Both the position numbers and the translations under genes were made by a program. Positions 7,571-11,365 of a stretch of DNA of 11,365 nucleotides are shown here, piece by piece; within the stretch, counting starts at the first letter, position 1; every line of letters begins with the position of its first letter. The notes under the pieces are model-generated. The model saw only the letters and a list, made by a program, of their open reading frames with translations, ran no database searches and was not told the origin of the DNA. Origin of the DNA: Bacillota bacterium (GTDB lineage: Bacteria; Bacillota; Bacilli; Bacillales; Cytobacillaceae); NCBI GenBank assembly GCA_023387295.1, contig JAEWIG010000147.1, positions 1-11,365 of the forward strand. The letters run 5' to 3'.

Positions 7571-7631
7571 TAAGAAAGAAAGTGGTTTTACCCTTAATGT
7601 AACCTAAAAAATAAGAACTAATATGTACAGT

Positions 7632-7649
7632 ATGCCGAAATCCTGGCAT
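7632..7649 (+). promoter_or_regulatory. Candidate upstream activator site 1 (dyad ATGCC–N8–GGCAT)
   Basis: Five-bp dyad arms at 7632–7636 and 7645–7649, centred about 164 bp before the predicted sigma-54 start of kamA. This is within the usual range for enhancer-binding protein sites. Its centre is 84 bp, eight helical turns, from the second dyad. Confidence 0.35.
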
Positions 7650-7717
7650 TTATTCAGAATATTATAAATGATAATGTTGATTTCTCTTCTTATGAAAAAA
7701 AAAATATTATTTACAAT

Positions 7718-7731
7718 CTTGGAATGCCAAG
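7718..7731 (+). promoter_or_regulatory. Candidate upstream activator site 2 (dyad CTTGG–N4–CCAAG)
   Basis: Palindrome CTTGGAATGCCAAG, centred about 80 bp before the predicted kamA start. It shares the ATGCC core with site 1 but differs in arm order and spacing, so both being bound by the same protein is only a hypothesis. Confidence 0.4.
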
Positions 7732-7763
7732 GTGAAGAAGTCATTTTTTGTAATAAAAAGACT

Positions 7764-7791
7764 GAATAATTAAATTTTTGGCACATAAATT
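7764..7791 (+). promoter_or_regulatory. Possible mother-cell (sigma-E-like) promoter overlapping the sigma-54 promoter
   Basis: GAATAAT (7764–7770) matches the sigma-E -35 consensus KMATATT at 6 of 7 positions, and CATAAATT (7784–7791) matches the -10 CATACANT at all but one. The spacer is 13 bp, one short of the usual 14–15. Sporulation control of kamA is known in Bacillus (sigma-E in B. subtilis; sigma-K besides sigma-54 in B. thuringiensis), which makes the match worth recording. Confidence 0.3.
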
Positions 7792-7794
7792 GCA
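7778..7794 (+). promoter_or_regulatory. Sigma-54 (-24/-12) promoter of kamA
   Basis: TTGGCAC (7778–7784), five bases, TTGCA (7790–7794): every consensus position matches and the GG-to-GC spacing is the required 10 bp. Transcription should start near 7804–7805, giving a leader of about 26 nt that includes the AAGGAGG site. The gene just upstream encodes a sigma-54 activator. Confidence 0.93.
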
Positions 7795-7830
7795 TTTATT
7801 ATTGAAAGAGAATAGCAAGGAGGAAATACA

Positions 7831-9255
7831 ATGAAGCCATTTTTATACAAACCTAGCCGTCATTGGAAGGATATTGAGCTATGGAAGGATGTAACAGAAG
7901 AGCAATGGAATGATTGGCTTTGGCAACTAACAAATACCATTCGGACATTAGATGACTTAAAGAAAGTTATTAATCTTACACCTGAAGAAGAAGAGGGTGT
8001 TCGTATTTCTACGAAAACAATTCCTTTAAATATAACTCCTTATTATGCTTCCCTTATGAATCCAGATGACCCACGTTGCCCGATAAGGATGCAATCTGTA
8101 CCGATAGCAGATGAAATTAACAAGACGAAATACGACCTTGAAGACCCACTCTATGAAGATGAAGATTCTCCAGTTCCAGGTCTTACTCATCGCTATCCAG
8201 ACCGTGTTCTCTTTCTTGTAACAAATCAATGCTCTATGTATTGTCGCTATTGTACAAGACGACGTTTCTCTGGGCAAATTGGAATGGGTGTGCCAAAAAA
8301 ACAGCTTGATGCTGCAATTGGTTACATTAGAAACACACCGCAGGTAAGAGATGTGCTTATTTCCGGTGGAGATGGCTTGCTCATTAATGATAATATTTTA
8401 GAATATATTTTAAAAAATCTACGTGAAATTGACCATGTGGAAATTATTCGTATTGGAACGAGAGCACCTGTCGTCTTTCCACAAAGAATTACTGAAAACC
8501 TGTGCAATATTTTGAAAAAATATCATCCTATTTGGTTAAATACTCATTTTAATACTTCTATTGAAATTACTGAAGATTCTAAGCGGGCGTGTGAAATGCT
8601 TGCAAACGCCGGAGTACCAATAGGTAACCAATCTGTCATTCTCGCAGGAATTAATGACAGTGTGCCAATTATGAAGAAGCTTATGCATGACTTAGTAAAA
8701 ATAAGAGTTCGTCCTTATTATATTTACCAATGTGACTTATCCGAGGGAATCGGTCATTTCCGTGCACCTGTTTCAAAAGGGCTGGAAATTATTGAAGGCT
8801 TACGAGGACATACATCAGGCTACGCAGTCCCAACGTTTGTAGTTGATGCACCTGGTGGTGGCGGAAAAATTGCCCTTCAGCCAAATTATTTAATTTCCCA
8901 AAGCGCAAATAAAGTAGTTCTTCGTAACTTTGAAGGAGTTATTACGACTTATCCAGAACCAGAGAACTATACTCCTGGAAGAGCAGAAGGTTACTTTAAA
9001 GAGATATATCCTGATCTAGATGAGAAAAAATCGAATGTTGGTATTGCTGCTCTTATGAATGATGAGAAATTTAATCTCGTGCCAGAAGATGTAGCACGAT
9101 TGTCTCGGCGAAAGCAATTTGAGCATGATCCAACACATTCCTCGTTAAAGGATAAGCGAGAAAAACGCGATGAACTAAAGGAGAAGAAATTTCAAGCACA
9201 ACAAACAAAGGAAACTCATTCAAAGGAAGATAAAAAAGCAGCTGCAAACGAGTAG
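7831..9255 (+). CDS. kamA: Lysine 2,3-aminomutase (radical SAM, PLP)
   Basis: A 474-aa enzyme interconverting L-lysine and L-beta-lysine using a [4Fe-4S] cluster, S-adenosylmethionine and PLP. The radical SAM motif is CSMYCRYC (C134, C138, C141). The PLP Lys is in DAPGGGGK (K346), and the lysine-binding acids are D302 (CDLSEG) and D339. All lie at a constant offset of +9 from the Clostridium subterminale residues (C125/129/132, K337, D293, D330), which strongly supports function. The clostridial structural-zinc cysteines appear replaced: the C268 position is S277 in GINDSVP, and no C-terminal CxCxxC is present. A lysine/glutamate-rich, probably disordered tail occupies about 425–474. ATG follows AAGGAGG at 7817–7823. 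First gene after the sigma-54 promoter; yokU follows after 10 nt. First step of the pathway served by the upstream yod genes. Confidence 0.98.
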   Translation: MKPFLYKPSRHWKDIELWKDVTEEQWNDWLWQLTNTIRTLDDLKKVINLTPEEEEGVRISTKTIPLNITPYYASLMNPDDPRCPIRMQSVPIADEINKTKYDLEDPLYEDEDSPVPGLTHRYPDRVLFLVTNQCSMYCRYCTRRRFSGQIGMGVPKKQLDAAIGYIRNTPQVRDVLISGGDGLLINDNILEYILKNLREIDHVEIIRIGTRAPVVFPQRITENLCNILKKYHPIWLNTHFNTSIEITEDSKRACEMLANAGVPIGNQSVILAGINDSVPIMKKLMHDLVKIRVRPYYIYQCDLSEGIGHFRAPVSKGLEIIEGLRGHTSGYAVPTFVVDAPGGGGKIALQPNYLISQSANKVVLRNFEGVITTYPEPENYTPGRAEGYFKEIYPDLDEKKSNVGIAALMNDEKFNLVPEDVARLSRRKQFEHDPTHSSLKDKREKRDELKEKKFQAQQTKETHSKEDKKAAANE

Positions 9256-9265
9256 GAGAGGAAAA

Positions 9266-9550
9266 ATGGAAAAAAAATGCGCCTGGTGTGAAAGTGAAAA
9301 TATTATCTATGGAACGGAGCATGTATATTGGGAGTTGCCAGATGGAACACGTGCCATTAAAATAAGTGATGTTCCTTCAATCATTTGTCAACAATGTAAC
9401 ATGACTTATCAAGCTGATAGTTTAGTAAAAGAAATTGAAGATCAATTATTTCTAATTAACACGAACATAATTGGTCAAGAAATTAGCTATACTACTTTAA
9501 TGAAACAGGAAAGGCTACTGAAAAGAAACTATTTTGATTTCACAAATTGA
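9266..9550 (+). CDS. yokU: YokU family zinc-ribbon protein
   Basis: A 94-aa protein with two CxxC knuckles, CAWC (C5, C8) and CQQC (C41, C44), enclosing a short beta segment. This is the YgiT/MqsA-type zinc finger, here without the C-terminal helix-turn-helix found in MqsA antitoxins. The remaining C-terminal half (about 50–94) is helical and charged. It is a recognised family defined by its place next to the aminomutase gene. It starts 10 nt after kamA, with AGGAGAGG overlapping the kamA stop, so the two are co-transcribed and probably co-translated. The function is unknown. A redox/metal-sensing or iron–sulphur-related helper for KamA is conceivable but unsupported. There is no toxin gene beside it, so an antitoxin role is unlikely. 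Confidence 0.9.
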   Translation: MEKKCAWCESENIIYGTEHVYWELPDGTRAIKISDVPSIICQQCNMTYQADSLVKEIEDQLFLINTNIIGQEISYTTLMKQERLLKRNYFDFTN

Positions 9551-9570
9551 AATGGAAATCTATGATATAA

Positions 9571-9599
9571 TTCACAATTAATTCACAAATTTTTCACAA
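9571..9599 (+). promoter_or_regulatory. Triple TTCACAA array with 11-bp period
   Basis: TTCACAA occurs at 9571, 9582 and 9593, exactly one helical turn apart, so the repeats lie on one face of the DNA. They sit at about -57, -46 and -35 relative to the start expected from the -10 at 9619. The middle copy, ATTCACAAA, is the exact reverse complement of the B. subtilis ResD consensus TTTGTGAAT as I recall it. A fourth copy lies at 9539 inside the yokU end, out of phase. DnaA-box-like reading (TAATTCACA) is a poorer alternative. Confidence 0.5.
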
Positions 9600-9624
9600 T
9601 TTCCTTTTCCACTATATCTATAAT
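9593..9624 (+). promoter_or_regulatory. Promoter for the small membrane protein gene and yozE
   Basis: A perfect TATAAT lies at 9619–9624. No TTGACA-like hexamer lies at 16–18 bp; the nearest, TTCACA at 9593, is 20 bp away. A weak -35 overlapped by the TTCACAA array is what an activator-dependent promoter looks like. Expected start near 9631. Confidence 0.5.
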
Positions 9625-9649
9625 AGATTGAAGGGAGATATTTCTATTC

Positions 9650-9709
9650 AAGAAAGAGGTTTTTAAGTTAATTATTAACTTTAGCACCTAAAGGCGCGTC
9701 CCCTTTCTT
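9650..9709 (+). promoter_or_regulatory. Folded mRNA leader upstream of the 63-aa gene
   Basis: Outer arms AAGAAAG (9650–9656) and CTTTCTT (9703–9709) enclose a perfect 17-nt palindrome, AAGTTAAT-T-ATTAACTT (9665–9681). A second hairpin, AAAGG (9690–9694) with CCTTT (9702–9706), competes for the right outer arm. The fold ends just before the ribosome site GGGAGG (9716–9721), so it could affect translation. No known riboswitch or T-box class is recognised. Confidence 0.4.
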
Positions 9710-9731
9710 TATTATGGGAGGAAAAGGAAAA

Positions 9732-9923
9732 ATGGAAATAGCAATTATGATAATGATTTCAGTAGCGATGTTTATATTATTCTTCTGTGGTTTTTCCTCA
9801 GGAGTTATTAAAGAAAAATACGGAAAAAACTGGCTTCAAGCTGTGCCTATTACTGTAGCCATTTTAATGTTTAATATCATTTGGATATTAACTCAGTTAA
9901 TTAAATCAGATCGTTTCCAGTGA
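9732..9923 (+). CDS. Small two-helix membrane protein, function unknown
   Basis: Not recognised. 63 aa from ATG 9732, with GGGAGG 10 nt upstream; an in-frame ATG at 9714 would place this site inside the coding region and is less likely. Two hydrophobic stretches, about residues 2–23 (rich in I, M, F) and 37–58 (VPITVAILMFNIIWILT), flank a short charged turn containing KEKYGKNW, so both ends probably face the same side of the membrane. It is followed by yozE after 19 nt without a terminator and so is probably co-transcribed with it. There is no signal-peptidase site and no toxin-like or bacteriocin motif. The preceding TTCACAA array and folded leader suggest its expression is conditional. Confidence 0.7.
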   Translation: MEIAIMIMISVAMFILFFCGFSSGVIKEKYGKNWLQAVPITVAILMFNIIWILTQLIKSDRFQ

Positions 9924-9942
9924 TTGTAGAAAGGCGTTTTAT

Positions 9943-10179
9943 ATGGCAAAAACCTTTTACCATTTTTTAATGAAATACCGTCATCCTGAACCAAAGGATT
10001 CCATTAGCGAGTTCGCTAATAATGCTTACCAGGATCATAGCTTTCCAAAAACATCATCTGATTATCATGAAGTAAGCGCTTATTTAGAATTAAATGGAGC
10101 CTACTTACAAAGTATGACAATATTTGATGAGGTATGGGAATTGTATTTACTTTCAGAAACCAACAAAAAACCATATTAG
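9943..10179 (+). CDS. yozE: YozE family (UPF0346) protein
   Basis: A 78-aa soluble protein of the YozE/UPF0346 family, whose structure is a small all-helical, SAM-like fold. The family signatures FYHFLMKYRHPEPKDSISEF at 5–24, DHSFPKTSSDYHEVSAYLE around 31–49, and TIFDEVWELYL near the C-terminus are all present. Length is normal. ATG 9943 follows GAAAGGCG with about 7 nt spacing. Last gene before a strong terminator. The family's biochemical role is unknown; a nucleic-acid or protein-binding role has only been suggested from the fold. Confidence 0.95.
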   Translation: MAKTFYHFLMKYRHPEPKDSISEFANNAYQDHSFPKTSSDYHEVSAYLELNGAYLQSMTIFDEVWELYLLSETNKKPY

Positions 10180-10189
10180 ATTAAAAAGG

Positions 10190-10214
10190 CACTCCAGCGA
10201 TGGAGTGTTTTTTT
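10190..10214 (+). terminator. Rho-independent terminator after yozE
   Basis: Stem CACTCCA/TGGAGTG (10190–10196, 10201–10207) with tetraloop GCGA, followed by seven T (10208–10214), 10 nt after the stop codon. Confidence 0.95.
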
Positions 10215-10249
10215 GTCGTATTAAAATACTTCTGATTTTTCTAGATATT

Positions 10250-10267
10250 TCGCTTAGCGATTTTTTT
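10250..10267 (+). terminator. Short second hairpin with T-run (weak back-up terminator)
   Basis: TCGC (10250–10253) pairs with GCGA (10257–10260) around TTA, followed by seven T. The stem is only 4 bp, so at best it is an auxiliary terminator. It lies just upstream of the next promoter. Confidence 0.3.
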
Positions 10268-10268
10268 A

Positions 10269-10298
10269 TTGCATGCATATACTATTGTAAGCTATAAC
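10269..10298 (+). promoter_or_regulatory. Possible sigma-A promoter of the YodN-like gene
   Basis: TTGCAT (10269–10274) and TATAAC (10293–10298) are separated by 18 bp, with one or two mismatches in each hexamer. Start expected near 10305. An alternative -10, TATACT at 10278, lacks a -35. Confidence 0.45.
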
Positions 10299-10329
10299 TC
10301 ACGACGTATTCATTGAAGGGATGGAGGAA

Positions 10330-11028
10330 ATGAACGAGCGTAAAAAGCCAAAATACAATATCGGTGATACAGTCGTGATCACGATTTATGGAACCGTAGG
10401 GAAAATAACTAATCTTAAATGGTTAGATGGTATGTATGTGTATGAGGTAAACAAAAGTGAAGGTCTTTATATGGAAACTAGCCTTCAATTATTATCCGAA
10501 TATGATGGGGAAGTAATGGAGAGAGAACATATTGATATTGAGTATAAATTTTTTTTCGGCGATTTAGTCAAAGTAAAGGGTTTTGGTACTGATCTTTTTA
10601 AAGTTATCGGCTTTCGTACTGAAATTTGGCGATATAAAGAAAATGCATGGGAGGATGTCATTTACGAGCTTTCAAGAGTTAGTGATGGCGAGTGGCTAGA
10701 AGCAGGGGAAGAGGAATTAACGCTTGTAGCTGATGCTGAGAGTGCAGATGCTTTTATTCAAAAACTCGGACTTTTATATTTAATTAACAAAAAAGAAACC
10801 CTCTCTTTACCAATCAAAGAAAAGGGAAATCACTATCGTAAAGCAGAGAAGGAAATCTTAACAAGTATGAAAAAAAAGAAGCAATTAATTGATGGATTAT
10901 TAGATTTATACAATGATTATCGGATTCTCTACGAAATGTTTCACGATAATGAATATAAGCAAATTATGCGTGTTGTAGTTAGAAACCTGAAGCATATTAC
11001 GAATAATGATGACAAAAGCACTGTTTAA
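10330..11028 (+). CDS. YodN-like protein of unknown function with duplicated SH3/KOW-like motif
   Basis: 232 aa from ATG 10330. An in-frame ATG at 10321 would add three residues (MEE) but has essentially no spacing to GAAGGG (10315–10320), whereas 10330 is 9 nt from it. Two related beta segments are visible: YNIGDTVVITIYGTVGKITN near 9–28 and FFFGDLVKVKGFGTDLFKVIG near 76–96. Each has the hydrophobic-GD-V-V pattern of small beta-barrels such as KOW/Tudor/SH3-like domains. The C-terminal third (about 155–232) is helical and highly charged with a lysine-rich stretch (MKKKKQL), suggesting nucleic-acid or protein binding. There is no signal peptide or membrane helix. By position next to yozE it is likely the YodN counterpart, but I recognise it only loosely. 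Its stop codon overlaps the convergent gene's stop. Confidence 0.8.
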   Translation: MNERKKPKYNIGDTVVITIYGTVGKITNLKWLDGMYVYEVNKSEGLYMETSLQLLSEYDGEVMEREHIDIEYKFFFGDLVKVKGFGTDLFKVIGFRTEIWRYKENAWEDVIYELSRVSDGEWLEAGEEELTLVADAESADAFIQKLGLLYLINKKETLSLPIKEKGNHYRKAEKEILTSMKKKKQLIDGLLDLYNDYRILYEMFHDNEYKQIMRVVVRNLKHITNNDDKSTV

Positions 11029-11195
11029 AATAGTTGAGTAAACTGGAAAATTAGATAAATTGTAAATGGAATGCCTAAGTATAATATAAGGACGAACATG
11101 TTTTTTAATAAACGATCATATTGTTCAAGGATTAAACTTTCATCATTATTTACATCTTCTTTTATTGCTGCAGTTAAGGTAGATAATCTTTTCAT
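11025..11195 (-). CDS. Small single-helix membrane protein, function unknown
   Basis: Not recognised. 56 aa on the minus strand, starting MKRLSTLTAAIKEDVNNDES. The start is chosen because GGAGGAG (plus-strand 11200–11206) stands 4–6 nt before it; an upstream in-frame ATG at 11210 would place that site inside the gene. Residues 1–34 are hydrophilic and probably helical (ESLILEQYDRLLKN). Residues 36–54 form one hydrophobic helix (FVLILYLGIPFTIYLIFQF) with the basic/charged side N-terminal, suggesting the N-terminus is cytoplasmic. The gene converges on the YodN-like gene and the two stop codons share bases within TTAA at 11025–11028. The strong ribosome site is the main evidence that this is real rather than a chance frame. 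Confidence 0.65.
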   Translation of the reverse strand: MKRLSTLTAAIKEDVNNDESLILEQYDRLLKNMFVLILYLGIPFTIYLIFQFTQLF

Positions 11196-11266
11196 TGTTC
11201 TCCTCCACAATCATTTAAGATTCATAGCACGTTTCTATAAATTTATGCTTGTCTATAATAAAAATG

Positions 11267-11365
11267 TCATGGATTTAAAAATTGTTCTGTATTTAGCTTC
11301 TTTTCTGTTTGCATGAATTGAACGTAATCATCATACATTCTCAACAAGGGGGCGATGCTGTGAGG
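11267..11365 (-). CDS. Possible 3' end of a minus-strand gene cut by the window edge
   Basis: An open frame enters from the window edge and ends at TGA (11267–11269), giving 32 residues ending MQTEKKLNTEQFLNP; the visible part, including LLRMYDDYVQFMQ, is amphipathic and protein-like. The 56-aa gene starts 71 nt further along the same strand, so the two may form a small operon. No family is recognised and the length is too short for certainty. On the opposite strand, AAGGGGG at 11345–11351 before GTG 11360 could instead mark the start of a rightward gene. Confidence 0.4.
   Translation of the reverse strand, partial: PHSIAPLLRMYDDYVQFMQTEKKLNTEQFLNP

Noticed and set aside
7564..7580. GGCACATAA repeated upstream of kamA, the same nonamer as in the real sigma-54 promoter
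   Set aside because: No GC follows at the -12 position, so it cannot be a second -24/-12 promoter; it is part of the 8-bp inverted repeat.
7413..7795. Two minus-strand frames of 78 and 63 codons between kamR and kamA
   Set aside because: They run across the terminator and the sigma-54 control region, have no good ribosome sites, and their composition (F, I, C, H-rich) is that of translated AT-rich noncoding DNA.
9266..9550. YokU as an MqsA-like antitoxin
   Set aside because: It has the CxxC/CxxC finger but no helix-turn-helix domain, and no MqsR-type or other toxin lies next to it.
9539..9599. TTCACAA repeats as DnaA boxes of an origin
   Set aside because: They match TTATCCACA only partly, and no replication gene or AT-rich unwinding module with initiator genes is present; the promoter context explains them better.
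11071..11316. Plus-strand 81-codon frame near the right end
   Set aside because: It is antisense to the 56-aa minus-strand gene, which has a strong ribosome site, and has none of its own.

Overview
The window reads as low-GC Bacillaceae (Bacillus sensu lato) chromosome. Shine-Dalgarno sites are strong, AT-rich, T-tailed terminators are present, and the gene order matches the yodT–kamA–yokU–yozE neighbourhood known from Bacillus. No prophage, insertion sequence, CRISPR array, tRNA or rRNA is visible. The core is a lysine-breakdown ('kam') locus, so the main system here belongs to a known type. The less explained parts lie in its regulatory DNA, one start codon and several small proteins.

Left edge (1–1079): the 3' part of an S66-family serine carboxypeptidase (LD-carboxypeptidase/MccF-like), its terminator, a short inverted repeat resembling a dispersed Bacillaceae repeat, and a promoter/leader region with a 9-bp hairpin.

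Catabolic block (1080–6033): yodT (class III aminotransferase), yodS and yodR (alpha and beta subunits of a class I CoA-transferase), yodQ (M20 deacetylase/peptidase) and yodP/ablB (beta-lysine N-acetyltransferase), all on + and tightly spaced. Next comes a PAS–AAA+–Fis activator of sigma-54 (kamR-type, 6104–7489) whose start is abnormal: the good ribosome site points to an ATC codon. A long hairpin terminator ends this block.

kamA block (7490–9550): a 341-bp control region contains a textbook -24/-12 sigma-54 promoter and two dyads 84 bp apart that are candidate activator sites. It is followed by kamA (lysine 2,3-aminomutase, all key residues present) and the zinc-ribbon protein gene yokU. 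Expected chemistry: KamA makes L-beta-lysine; YodP acetylates its terminal amine; YodT removes the 3-amino group; YodS/YodR activate the 3-keto acid as a CoA ester; after thiolysis by an enzyme not in the window, YodQ would remove acetyl from a C4 intermediate. The steps after YodP are inferred.

Right part (9551–11365): an unusual promoter with three TTCACAA repeats at an 11-bp period, a folded leader, a 63-aa two-helix membrane protein, yozE, a terminator, and a YodN-like protein with a duplicated SH3/KOW-like motif. On the minus strand there is a 56-aa single-helix membrane protein whose stop overlaps that of the YodN-like gene, and possibly the 3' end of another gene at the window edge.
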